This document shows, in pieces, positions 6,992 through 14,735 of a stretch of 25,596 nucleotides of DNA; within the stretch, counting starts at the first letter, position 1, and every line of letters starts with the position of its first letter. The translations under genes and the position numbers were made by a program. The stretch covers positions 1 to 25,596 of the forward strand of contig CAZBQL010000041.1 in assembly GCA_964493985.1 (NCBI GenBank), written 5' to 3'. This DNA is from MGML01 sp964493985 (GTDB taxonomy: Bacteria > Chloroflexota > Dehalococcoidia > Dehalococcoidales > UBA2162). The notes below the pieces were generated by a model. The model saw only the letters and a program-made list of their open reading frames with translations, searched no databases and had not been told where the DNA came from.

Positions 6992-8362
6992 TTATTTTTT
7001 TAACGGATATCCTGCATTGGTCCAGGCTTCGACTCCACCGAGAACATTATGGACTCCTTTAAAACCTTCCCTGAGCAGGATACTCGATGCCAGCCCGGAC
7101 CGATGACCAACGGTACACATCACGGCTACTTCTTTTTCACGAGGGACTTCTTTAAACTTTTCCTCCAGGTGCCCTACATAAATATGTAATGCCCCTTCAA
7201 GGTGACCGTCATCCCATTCGTCTTCTTCTCTCACATCCAGAACGATAATATCATCACCATTCGATAGTCTTTGATGCAGTTGATTCACGGACAATAACGG
7301 TAATTGTTCGAGAGGATAACCGCTGTTGTACCACTCTTCGGTGCCACCGCGCAGGTATCCTTCGATACGATCGTACCCCGTTCTTACCAGGTACCTGACT
7401 GCTGTATCGACATCTCCATTACCCTCCGGTACCAGAAGTATCGGTTTATCATAGGGCAGTACCCACCCACCGAAAACCGGAAGACCATCAAGCCAGATAC
7501 TGTAAACTCCTTTTATATGGGCTCCTCCGAATGCGGACGGGAAACTGGTATCTACCACCACGGCACCGCTTTCCATTCTCTCCATAAATTGTGCGGGAGA
7601 AAGAGGTTCCGGCGAAGGAAGGTCTCCCAGCAACGGAGGACCTTCAAGGTTATATTTTTCCATCTGGTGGAAATAGTGCGGTCGTTCCAGTCTCTCGGCT
7701 GTTTTTATCTTTATGAACTGTTCTCTGTTCTTTATCTTCAACCAGGAATTTCGGGTCTTCTCTATACCTATGGTGCTTTCATCCCTGTTTGCGATACTCT
7801 TCCCGCAGACACTGCCGGCTCCATGAGCCGGGCAGATGATAACGCCGTCGCCCAGGGGGAGAAGCTCGTCGAATATACTGTCATGCAGGCACCCTGCCAG
7901 TCTCGGGGCTTCTTCGCTGCCATACAGGTCACTGCGGCCAACATCATTGACGAACAATGCATCCCCGGTAAAAACCATGAGAGGGACCTGGAAGGCAGCA
8001 TCGTCGGTAACGACGTATGACATACTTTCACTGGTATGACCCGGGGTATGAAGGGCCTTAAGGCGTAAACTACCTATTCCGAATTCCTGTCCGTCTTCCA
8101 GTGTGGTGCCGTACTTCCACTGAAGTCCCGGACCGTGATATATTTCAGCGCCTGTATGCTGCCTGAGCTCTATAGAGCCGATGACATAGTCCTCGTTTCG
8201 ATGCGTCTCGAAAATCCACTGAATGTTCAGTCCATGTCGTTTTGCGAGGTCAAGATATACCTCGCAGTCCCGGCGCGGATCGATCACCGCAACCTCTCTT
8301 CTCGAACCGATAAGATAAGAATTATGTGCTATGCCTTCCGACTTGATACGATGAAATATCAT
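6992..8362 (-). CDS. MBL-fold hydrolase with two rhodanese domains (persulfide dioxygenase-like)
   Basis: The 456 residues comprise an N-terminal metallo-beta-lactamase domain (about 1-240), an inactive rhodanese domain (about 255-350, no Cys in the loop) and a second rhodanese domain (about 358-456) with active loop CTVGHRS. The same layout occurs in persulfide dioxygenase-rhodanese proteins acting on glutathione or CoA persulfides. The usual HxHxDH reads HRNEDY here, so the second His and last His are lost, while the first His, the His of HTPGHTSES and the Asp of FTGDALF remain. Those three match the single-iron ligands of ETHE1-type enzymes, so activity is possible. ATG 8362 follows GGGAGGAGT. 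It is probably co-transcribed with tpx and korAB and fits sulfide or persulfide metabolism. Confidence 0.85.
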   Translation of the reverse strand: MIFHRIKSEGIAHNSYLIGSRREVAVIDPRRDCEVYLDLAKRHGLNIQWIFETHRNEDYVIGSIELRQHTGAEIYHGPGLQWKYGTTLEDGQEFGIGSLRLKALHTPGHTSESMSYVVTDDAAFQVPLMVFTGDALFVNDVGRSDLYGSEEAPRLAGCLHDSIFDELLPLGDGVIICPAHGAGSVCGKSIANRDESTIGIEKTRNSWLKIKNREQFIKIKTAERLERPHYFHQMEKYNLEGPPLLGDLPSPEPLSPAQFMERMESGAVVVDTSFPSAFGGAHIKGVYSIWLDGLPVFGGWVLPYDKPILLVPEGNGDVDTAVRYLVRTGYDRIEGYLRGGTEEWYNSGYPLEQLPLLSVNQLHQRLSNGDDIIVLDVREEDEWDDGHLEGALHIYVGHLEEKFKEVPREKEVAVMCTVGHRSGLASSILLREGFKGVHNVLGGVEAWTNAGYPLKK

Positions 8363-8407
8363 CTAGCCACTCCTCCCGAAATGTTAAAAAGATACTTCCA
8401 TAAAACC

Positions 8408-8417
8408 GATAGCTATC
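8408..8417. promoter_or_regulatory. Palindrome upstream of the MBL-rhodanese gene
   Basis: GATAGCTATC is a perfect 10-bp palindrome about 46 bp before ATG 8362. It could be a repressor site; no clear promoter hexamers flank it. The rest of the gap 8363-8496 shows no gene. Confidence 0.25.
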
Positions 8418-8496
8418 ACAGCGTGCGCCGAATATGAAAATCAGCCCTGGGTCTAATTCATTTTGAAAAAAGCTCACCTCGGTACCGTCCTGATTG

Positions 8497-8631
8497 CTAC
8501 TTTGTAGTTATATTTATTACGGAAGAATCCCTTACAATATGCTTGCTGGCAAAGTCATCATCGGAACAGCTGGCAAACAAAAAACCAACAAGAACACATG
8601 CCACTAAGAAAGTAATGTATATACGGCGCAT
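8497..8631 (-). CDS. Small lipoprotein (44 aa)
   Basis: This short frame starts with MRRIYITFLVACVLVGFLFA, then SCSDDD. It has a basic N-terminus, a hydrophobic core of about 15 residues, and a lipobox-like LFAS|C with the acceptor Cys at residue 22, followed by Ser-Asp-Asp-Asp. The mature peptide would be only about 23 residues, anchored by lipid on the outer face of the membrane. A GGAG site lies 10 bp before ATG 8631. Phe at the -3 position is less usual than Leu or Val. The function is unknown. It lies upstream of the MBL-rhodanese gene on the same strand and may be part of that transcript. Confidence 0.6.
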   Translation of the reverse strand: MRRIYITFLVACVLVGFLFASCSDDDFASKHIVRDSSVINITTK

Positions 8632-8680
8632 AGTTTTCAGTCTCCAGGATTACGGGATCTCCACAAAACCCTCCCGTCTT

Positions 8681-8869
8681 TTACTTCGGTCCCGTAACTC
8701 TTAATCGGACGCGGAGGTCGTTTTCAGCAACAACATCAATCCGACTGCACATTTCATCCTCACGGTATACAGGTTTGAATATGATACACCCCTGGCTTTT
8801 CCAGTGACAATAACTTTTATCACATATCGCCGTTTTATTCTCCGGTCTGGTTGGTAATTGGGTAACCAT
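8681..8869 (-). CDS. Possible small cysteine-containing protein (62 aa)
   Basis: This is a candidate small protein with four cysteines (C16, C21, C28, C41), arranged as C-x4-C-x6-C-x12-C around a Trp. That pattern suggests a small zinc-binding or redox fold. It has no signal peptide. The frame lies 49 bp upstream of the lipoprotein gene on the same strand, so it could head that cluster. No ribosome site is visible before ATG 8869, and its start is only about 33 bp from the start of the divergent MBL gene, which weakens the call. I do not recognise the family. Confidence 0.35.
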   Translation of the reverse strand: MVTQLPTRPENKTAICDKSYCHWKSQGCIIFKPVYREDEMCSRIDVVAENDLRVRLRVTGPK

Positions 8870-8902
8870 TGGATTAAACTATGTAGAGGTAATAACAACA
8901 CA

Positions 8903-9718
8903 ATGAACAATATGAATCCTCCGAATGATACGATAACGTTCCTCGGCACAGGTGCCGGGAGATTTATGATAACCAGTCAGCGCCTTGCATCCGGAGGAAT
9001 CTGGATGAACCTTGGCGGCACCCAACTGCTGGTCGATCCCGGGCCTGGATGTATCGTCCGTGCGACCGACCGGAAACTGGACGCTCAGAAACTAAGCGCC
9101 ATCATCCTGTCTCATCGCCACCTCGACCACTCGGCTGATACCAACATCATGGTAGAAGCTATGACAAGAGGCGGTCGTAACCAGCACGGGATGCTGTTTG
9201 CACCCTCAGATGCTCTCGGGGAAGAGCCGGTGATATACACTTTCCTGAAAAATTACCTTGATAAAGTCGTTGTGCTCAAAGAAGGGGGTACATACGCTAT
9301 CGACGACGTTTCTTTCTCGACGCCGATTCGACATATTCACGGCCCGGAAACGTACGGAATCATATTCAGGACCGGCAACCACACCTTCTCCTACATCGCC
9401 GATACACGCTTTTTCGATGAACTCCCCGGTTATTATAAAGGCGAGCTTTTAATACTCAACGTTGCTTTTGTGGAACCACGTCCGGACACCGGAAATCCTC
9501 TCTTGCCCACCGCCCATCTTGCCATACCTGACGCGGAAGAGATTATAGAGGAAATAAAACCGAAGATCGCTATCATCACACATTTCGGTCAACAGATGTG
9601 GGAACTCGATCCACAGGAGACAGCCCGAAAGATGACCAGGAGAACCGGAACCAGAGTTATCGCCGCCAGTGACGGAATGGAGTTCAGTCTATCCGAGCTG
9701 GATGGTTATAATTTATAA
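8903..9718 (+). CDS. MBL-fold metallohydrolase, RNase Z/phosphodiesterase-like
   Basis: This 271-residue protein has a complete binuclear metal site. FLGTGAGRF opens the fold, HRHLDHSAD (about residue 72) is the canonical HxHxDH, RHIHGPETYG supplies the next His, IADTRFF the bridging Asp, and ITHFG (about 233) the last His. This order belongs to the RNase Z-like/cyclic phosphodiesterase-like branch rather than to beta-lactamases or glyoxalases, and such orphan members are common in archaea and anaerobes. The substrate is unknown. I chose ATG 8903, where MNNMNPPNDTITFLGTG begins just before the fold; a GAGGT site lies 12 bp upstream. A frame back to 8858 has no ribosome site. Its 3' end overlaps the convergent toxin gene by 13 bp. 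Confidence 0.8.
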   Translation: MNNMNPPNDTITFLGTGAGRFMITSQRLASGGIWMNLGGTQLLVDPGPGCIVRATDRKLDAQKLSAIILSHRHLDHSADTNIMVEAMTRGGRNQHGMLFAPSDALGEEPVIYTFLKNYLDKVVVLKEGGTYAIDDVSFSTPIRHIHGPETYGIIFRTGNHTFSYIADTRFFDELPGYYKGELLILNVAFVEPRPDTGNPLLPTAHLAIPDAEEIIEEIKPKIAIITHFGQQMWELDPQETARKMTRRTGTRVIAASDGMEFSLSELDGYNL

Positions 9719-9723
9719 CCATC
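9701..9723. terminator. Palindrome at two convergent gene ends, possible bidirectional terminator
   Basis: GATGGTTATA (9701-9710) and TATAACCATC (9714-9723) are perfect inverted arms around ATT. The element contains the stop codons of the MBL gene on the plus strand and the toxin gene on the minus strand. It has few G:C pairs and no T-run, so termination strength is uncertain. Confidence 0.45.
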
Positions 9724-9960
9724 CCCTCTTCCCATCACCCGATAAATGACTATTACTCTTTCACTATCATCGATCCGGTAAAGGAATCTGTAATCACCCA
9801 CTCTTACTCTATAACCTTCTCTGACAGTTAGTTTCTTTACACCAGCCGGACGCGGATTCTCAGCCAGTCTGGCAATTGCGTTGTTTATCCTGTCCTGGGT
9901 TTGTACCGGTAGTTTTCGAATCTGACGATGTGCGATATGGCTAACTTCCAGTCGATACAC
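9706..9960 (-). CDS. RelE/ParE-type toxin
   Basis: This 84-residue basic protein belongs to the RelE/ParE superfamily. It has an N-terminal helical hairpin with IAHRQIRKLPVQTQDRINNAIARLAENPRP, then the conserved core VKKLTVREGYRVRVGDYRFLYRIDDSERVIVIYRVMGRGDGY. The G-YRVRVGDYR-LY motif is close to RelE consensus, and RelE members usually cleave mRNA on the ribosome. The start is GTG 9960, which lies inside the antitoxin gene with 20 bp overlap and has only a weak upstream AGAGAG, so it is probably translationally coupled. Its C-terminus (DGYKL) mirrors that of the convergent MBL protein (DGYNL) because of a shared palindrome. Confidence 0.85.
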   Translation of the reverse strand: MYRLEVSHIAHRQIRKLPVQTQDRINNAIARLAENPRPAGVKKLTVREGYRVRVGDYRFLYRIDDSERVIVIYRVMGRGDGYKL

Positions 9961-10228
9961 TGTTTTTTAACTCTCTGGACTTTGCCAGGTGTTCCTCAAA
10001 TGAAAAGGTTCCTTCTTTATCAATTTCAGCTTGTAGTAATTCAGCTGCATCGGACAGGTCTTCAAGTCGCTCTATCATATCGTTATATTGATTCAGTCCT
10101 ACGAGAACTGCTTTTACTTTACTTCCCGATACTATCAGGTAAGGACCACCCCCGTTCGAGACTTCATCGACGAGTTGCGTTAATCTTGGTCTGGCTTCGG
10201 CCATTCCTATCGATTTTATACGATTCAT
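9941..10228 (-). CDS. Phd/YefM-type antitoxin
   Basis: This 95-residue antitoxin carries an N-terminal Phd/YefM DNA-binding fold (SIGMAEARPRLTQLVDEVSNGGGPYLIVSGSKVKAVLVGLNQYNDM). An acidic C-terminal arm (about 60-95, LEDLSDAAELLQAEIDKEG) would bind and neutralise the RelE-type toxin. I chose ATG 10228 because AAGGAG sits 6 bp upstream; ATG 10234 overlaps that site, and a frame to 10276 would run through the promoter. It is the first gene of the pair, as is usual for autorepressed type II modules, and its promoter contains a palindrome. Confidence 0.85.
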   Translation of the reverse strand: MNRIKSIGMAEARPRLTQLVDEVSNGGGPYLIVSGSKVKAVLVGLNQYNDMIERLEDLSDAAELLQAEIDKEGTFSFEEHLAKSRELKNSVSTGS

Positions 10229-10247
10229 TATCATCTCCTTAACGTCT

Positions 10248-10276
10248 ATATTAAGGTTAACGTTAATATTTGTCAA
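10248..10276 (-). promoter_or_regulatory. Toxin-antitoxin promoter with palindromic operator
   Basis: On the minus strand a perfect TTGACA (10271-10276) and TAATAT (10248-10253) are 17 bp apart. The spacer holds the perfect palindrome TTAACGTTAA (10257-10266). ACGTTAA recurs about 19 bp downstream, just before the ribosome site. This is a strong promoter placed for autorepression by the antitoxin. Confidence 0.75.
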
Positions 10277-10324
10277 TACTTATCTTGGTTGTTCAAATCC
10301 TGGCCTGTTTTCCCCGCCTTCAAG

Positions 10325-10330
10325 TATAAT
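10325..10330 (+). promoter_or_regulatory. Candidate -10 for the radical SAM gene
   Basis: TATAAT lies 23 bp before the TTG start. No good -35 hexamer is present at 16-18 bp. Confidence 0.4.
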
Positions 10331-10353
10331 ATTCCACAGGAGAAGAAGATTTA

Positions 10354-12192
10354 TTGATAGACAAACTCGACACCATACTCCACCGCGTCAGGAAACCCGC
10401 CCGGTATACCGGCGGCGAATGGAATGCCATAATCAAGGACTGGGACAGTACCCCCATTAAGACCGTTCTTATTTATCCGGATAGTTACGAGATCGGCATG
10501 TCCAATATGGCGATTCCCATTCTATACGACCTTCTGAACCGCCGGTCCGATGTCCTGGCTGAAAGGGCTTTCACCCCCTGGACCGATATGGAAGAGATTA
10601 TGCGGGAAGAAAAAATCCCACTTTTCAGTCTCGAAACAAGACACCCGTTAAACGAATTCGATATCATCGGTTTTTCCCTCGGGTACGAACTCACCTACAC
10701 CAATGTACTGAATATGCTTGACCTGGCCGGAATGCCGGTGCTCGCCGCTCAAAGAGACGATACCCTTCCCCTGGTAATTGCCGGCGGGAGCTGTGCACTC
10801 AACCCGGAGCCGATGTCCGAGTTTATCGACCTTTTCGTGATCGGCGATGGTGAAGAAGCGGTACCGGAACTGATCGAGTGCTTCCGCAGTCTGAAAGAAA
10901 AGGGGCACAGGATATCAAAAAAGGAGTTCCTCCCGAAAGCGGCCGGCATACCCGGCGTATACGTTCCCCGTTTTTATAAGGTTGAATACAAGCCGGATGG
11001 ACTCATAGAAAGTATTACGCCCATCCTGCCCGAAGCCTCTCCTGTCATCCGGCGCCGGATAGTCGACAAACTCCCGCCCCCGGTTACGAGTCCGGTAGTA
11101 CCGTTTATAGAAGTAATTCACGATCGCGGTGCTATAGAGGTCCAGCGCGGCTGCAGTCACGGCTGCCGGTTCTGCCAGGCAGGAATTATCTACCGTCCGG
11201 TACGTGAACGACCTCCCGAAGAAGTGCTGCAGGCGGCAGAAGATATAATCATGAACTGCGGCTACAACGAAATATCGCTGGTCTCACTCAGTACCAGCGA
11301 TTATTCGGGTATCGAGAACGTGGTCGCTGAACTGCTGACTAAACATGAACACCTGGCAATATCACTCCCCAGCCTGTTTATCGACAGTTTCTCGGTGGAA
11401 TTAATGGGCTTACTTTCTTCGCAGAAAAGGACCGGTCTGACCTTCGCTCCTGAGGCAGGAAGCGAAAGATTACGGAAAGTGATAAACAAGAACGTCACCG
11501 AGGAGCAACTACTCAGCACAGCAAGAGACGCTTTCAGTCGTGGCTGGAACGGAATTAAGCTCTACTTCATGCTGGGACTGCCCGGGGAAACCCAGGATGA
11601 TGTCGAAGCTATAAATGAGCTTGTAGAAAAAGTTTACAGAGTCGGCAGGCAGGCCAAGGGCAGACCCCCACAGATAAGAGTAAACGTATCAACCTTCGTC
11701 CCCAAGCCACACACACCCTTCCAGTGGGCGGCGCAGGAAAGTGAGGAAGGACTCGAACGAAAGCAGGGAATACTCAGGAACGGGATGCGGCGCAAAGGCG
11801 TCAAACTCTCCTGGGGTGATAATGAATCCAGTCTCCTCGAAGCAGTTCTCTCGCGGGGTGACAGGCGAACAGGGCAGGTCATTTACCGTGCCTGGAAACT
11901 CGGATGCCGCTTCGATTCCTGGAATGAACATTTCAGCTTCGAAAAATGGCAACGGGCTTTCGAAGCGTCCGGTATCGATCCGGATTTCTACGCCCGGCGT
12001 AGACGAGATTTGGATGAAGTACTACCCTGGTCGCACATCGATACAGGGATAAGCCGGGAATTCCTGGAGAGAGAACATCAGCGTTCACTCGACGAGATCA
12101 CCACGCGTGACTGCCGCACTGAAAACTGCAACGCCTGCGGCCTGGAGAAATCCGAGCCGGTGTGTATTGAGAAATTGGGAAAACCTGAATAA
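10354..12192 (+). CDS. B12-binding/radical SAM protein (TIGR03960-type, uncharacterised)
   Basis: This 612-residue protein has an N-terminal cobalamin-binding-like domain (about 25-190: VLIYPDSYEIGMSNMAI, SLETRHPLNEFDIIGFSLGYELTYTNVL, VIAGGSCALNPEP, FVIGDGEEAV). The radical SAM domain follows, with cluster motif CSHGCRFCQAG (about residues 264-274) preceded by RGAIEVQRG, then EISLVSLSTSDYSG, FAPEAGSERLRKVINKN and GIKLYFMLGLPGE. A C-terminal part ends in CRTENCNACGLE, which may bind an extra cluster or zinc. This order matches the uncharacterised TIGR03960 family as I remember it. In many genomes a partner (TIGR03936/DUF2344) follows; none does here. The start is TTG 10354 with AGGAG 11 bp upstream. 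It runs convergent to gyrA. Confidence 0.88.
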   Translation: MIDKLDTILHRVRKPARYTGGEWNAIIKDWDSTPIKTVLIYPDSYEIGMSNMAIPILYDLLNRRSDVLAERAFTPWTDMEEIMREEKIPLFSLETRHPLNEFDIIGFSLGYELTYTNVLNMLDLAGMPVLAAQRDDTLPLVIAGGSCALNPEPMSEFIDLFVIGDGEEAVPELIECFRSLKEKGHRISKKEFLPKAAGIPGVYVPRFYKVEYKPDGLIESITPILPEASPVIRRRIVDKLPPPVTSPVVPFIEVIHDRGAIEVQRGCSHGCRFCQAGIIYRPVRERPPEEVLQAAEDIIMNCGYNEISLVSLSTSDYSGIENVVAELLTKHEHLAISLPSLFIDSFSVELMGLLSSQKRTGLTFAPEAGSERLRKVINKNVTEEQLLSTARDAFSRGWNGIKLYFMLGLPGETQDDVEAINELVEKVYRVGRQAKGRPPQIRVNVSTFVPKPHTPFQWAAQESEEGLERKQGILRNGMRRKGVKLSWGDNESSLLEAVLSRGDRRTGQVIYRAWKLGCRFDSWNEHFSFEKWQRAFEASGIDPDFYARRRRDLDEVLPWSHIDTGISREFLEREHQRSLDEITTRDCRTENCNACGLEKSEPVCIEKLGKPE

Positions 12193-12210
12193 TTCAGCTC
12201 TTCATTAACC

Positions 12211-12230
12211 ATACCGGTGAAAGCCGGTAT
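12211..12230. terminator. Weak hairpin between convergent genes
   Basis: ATACCGG and CCGGTAT (7-bp arms) enclose a 6-nt loop, 18 bp after the radical SAM gene stop and 42 bp before the gyrA stop. No T-run follows on either strand, so its role as terminator is uncertain. Confidence 0.35.
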
Positions 12231-12272
12231 CCACTATTACTAGTCATTCATGTACATCAAGTAATTTTTAAC

Positions 12273-14717
12273 CTAACTCGCGTCGAAGCAGGTGACAGCG
12301 CTTACCGTGTCTCCTGAATCCAGTTTCATCAGCGTCACACCCTGGGTACTCCTGCCCTGGGTCGTAATACCTTTTCTCGGGTCTTTTTCCTTGACGGGAG
12401 TGCGGATCACGATACCTTCGGCTGATATTATCATCACCTGCTGGGCGAGAGTAGCCAGCTTCGCCGCGGCAACCAGCCCGGTCTTGTCGGTGGTCTTGAA
12501 GGTCCTGACACCGCTTCCGGCGCGTTTCTGAAGAGGATATTCGCTAACCGGCGTCAACTTGCCGAACCCGTTCTCGGAGACAACCAGCATGAATCCTTCG
12601 GGATCGGCGATCTCCATGCCGATCACTTCATCGCCGGAACCCAGCCGGATACCCTTCACGCCGCCGCTTGTCCTGAGACTGGTACGCAGGCTGTTTACCG
12701 TGAAGCGGATAGACTGACCTTTCCGGGTTACTATCATTACGTCGTCTTTGTCATTGCAGAGACGGGCCTCCAGCAGTTCATCGTCTTTCTCTACGTCCAT
12801 CGCGATAAGTCCGTTACTCCGGACGACGGCAAACTGGTCGGAAGAAGTCTTTTTTACCTCTCCCTTGAGCGTCGCCATCAGCAGGAACGTATCCGGCACA
12901 AGGTCTGTTACGGCAACGATATCCGTTACCCTCTCTCCTTCCGCTATCGGTATAAGATTGATGATTGCAAGACCTTTCGCGGTCCTGGAACTGCCCGATG
13001 GTATTTCATAGCACTTCAGGCGGTATACCTTTCCGCGGTTTGTGAAGATAAGCAGATTATCGTGGGTATCAGCGACCGTCAGCAGTCGTACGGCATCATT
13101 TTCCCTGGCGGGATGGGCAGTAATACCCTTGCCGCCGCGGTGCTGCAGCGTATACAGGTTGGACGGGACCCGTTTGATGAAACCGCGATTGCTAAGCGTT
13201 ACCACTACTCTCTGGTGAGGTATAAGGTCTTCTTCGTTAAATTCGACAAGACCTTCAGCGCTTATCTCGGTCCGGCGGTCGTCACCGTACTTTTCTTTTA
13301 TCGAAGCTGTTTCTTCCTTGATTACCTGAAGAATACGCTTCGGATTGGCCAGCAGGTCTTCCAGGTAGGATATGTTCTTCAGCACTTCCGCATATTCATC
13401 GGTAATTTTCTTTCTTTCAAGATTAGCCAGGCGTCTGAGCTGCATATCGAGTATCGCCTGTGCCTGCAGTTGCGTCATGCCGAATTCATCCATGAGAGCC
13501 TGCCGGGCTTTCTCAGCGGTTTCTGATTTCCTGATCGTCGCAATCACTTTGTCTATCTGGTCAAGGGCGATTTTCAGTCCTTCGAGTATGTGCGCCCTTG
13601 CTTTCGCTCCTTTGAGATCATACCGCGAACGCCGGGTGATGACGGTACGCCGGAACTCGATGAAACTCTGCAGGGCTTTCTTCAGACTGAGGACCTGGGG
13701 CTGACCGTCGACAAGCGCTACCATATTAACGAAGAAAGACGACTGCATCGCTGTATGTTTGTACAGGCTGTTGAGTACTTTCTGGGGCTGGGCGTCTCTC
13801 TTCAGTTCGATTACAACGCGTACGCCGTTACGGTCGGATTCATCGCGAAGTTCGCTGATATCGGAAATCTTCTTGCTGGATACGAGTTCGGCTATCTTCT
13901 CAACGAGAGCGGCCTTGTTTGTCTGGTAAGGAAGTTCCAGGGCTATTATCTGCCGCCTGGTTACTTCAGTCGCTTCCGAAATATACGCCTTCGCCTGGAT
14001 AACAATCTTTCCATGACCGGTTGCGTAGGCGCTGCGAATACCCTCTATTCCCTGGATTATGCCGGCTGTTGGAAAATCCGGCCCCTTTATATATTCCATC
14101 AGGTCATCGACCGAAGCATTAGGATTATCTATAAGATGCACGACGGCATCACAGACTTCTCTCAGGTTATGGGGTGGAATATTGGTTGCCATACCTACGG
14201 CGATGCCGGAGCCGCCGTTGAGAAGCAGGTTGGGAATTTTCGAGGGCAGGACAGAAGGCTCCTGCAAACTGTCATCGAAATTCCCGACAAAATTCACCGT
14301 ATCTTTATCAATATCGGCAAGCATCTCTCCGGCGAGTTCAGTCAGGCGTGCTTCCGTATAACGCATCGCCGCCGGAGGATCATTGTCCATACTGCCGAAA
14401 TTACCCTGTCCGTCGACAAGCCGGTAGCGCATCGAGAAGTCTTGGGCAAGACGGACCATGGCATCATATATGGAAGAGTCACCATGGGGATGATACTTAC
14501 CCATTACTTCACCGACAACAGTGGCGCTCTTCTTATAGGAGGTGTTATACCTCACTCCCATATCGTTCATGGCATAGAGGATACGCCGCTGCACGGGTTT
14601 TAAACCATCCCGTACATCAGGTAAAGCGCGGGACACGATAACGCTCATTGCGTAATCCAGGTAAGAATTACGCATCTCGTCCGCTATATTTACCGGTCTC
14701 GTATTGCCTATAACCAT
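12273..14717 (-). CDS. gyrA: DNA gyrase subunit A
   Basis: This is full-length GyrA of 814 residues, the breakage-reunion subunit that works with GyrB to introduce negative supercoils. The catalytic Tyr120 is in AAMRYTEARL. The quinolone region HPHGDSSIYDAMVRLAQ keeps Ser81 and Asp85 (equivalent to E. coli Ser83 and Asp87), so no classical resistance substitution is seen. The C-terminal beta-pinwheel contains the GyrA box as QHRGGKG (canonical QRRGGKG), which supports gyrase rather than ParC. ATG 14717 has AGGAGG 11 bp upstream and lies 18 bp after the TPR gene, so both are probably co-transcribed. gyrB is not in the window. Confidence 0.97.
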   Translation of the reverse strand: MVIGNTRPVNIADEMRNSYLDYAMSVIVSRALPDVRDGLKPVQRRILYAMNDMGVRYNTSYKKSATVVGEVMGKYHPHGDSSIYDAMVRLAQDFSMRYRLVDGQGNFGSMDNDPPAAMRYTEARLTELAGEMLADIDKDTVNFVGNFDDSLQEPSVLPSKIPNLLLNGGSGIAVGMATNIPPHNLREVCDAVVHLIDNPNASVDDLMEYIKGPDFPTAGIIQGIEGIRSAYATGHGKIVIQAKAYISEATEVTRRQIIALELPYQTNKAALVEKIAELVSSKKISDISELRDESDRNGVRVVIELKRDAQPQKVLNSLYKHTAMQSSFFVNMVALVDGQPQVLSLKKALQSFIEFRRTVITRRSRYDLKGAKARAHILEGLKIALDQIDKVIATIRKSETAEKARQALMDEFGMTQLQAQAILDMQLRRLANLERKKITDEYAEVLKNISYLEDLLANPKRILQVIKEETASIKEKYGDDRRTEISAEGLVEFNEEDLIPHQRVVVTLSNRGFIKRVPSNLYTLQHRGGKGITAHPARENDAVRLLTVADTHDNLLIFTNRGKVYRLKCYEIPSGSSRTAKGLAIINLIPIAEGERVTDIVAVTDLVPDTFLLMATLKGEVKKTSSDQFAVVRSNGLIAMDVEKDDELLEARLCNDKDDVMIVTRKGQSIRFTVNSLRTSLRTSGGVKGIRLGSGDEVIGMEIADPEGFMLVVSENGFGKLTPVSEYPLQKRAGSGVRTFKTTDKTGLVAAAKLATLAQQVMIISAEGIVIRTPVKEKDPRKGITTQGRSTQGVTLMKLDSGDTVSAVTCFDAS

Positions 14718-14735
14718 TCTCGTCCAGTCCTCCTG

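Noticed and set aside
7304..8020. Open frame of 238 codons on the plus strand
   Set aside because: It is antisense to the MBL-rhodanese gene, with a composition typical of a shadow frame.
8701..8949. Minus-strand frame with a hydrophobic N-terminus (82 codons)
   Set aside because: It overlaps the start of the plus-strand MBL gene and the better 62-aa frame; the hydrophobic stretch is read antisense to coding sequence.
13590..14603. Long open frame (337 codons) on the plus strand
   Set aside because: It lies wholly antisense to gyrA, whose protein is unmistakable; the predicted product has no recognisable motif.
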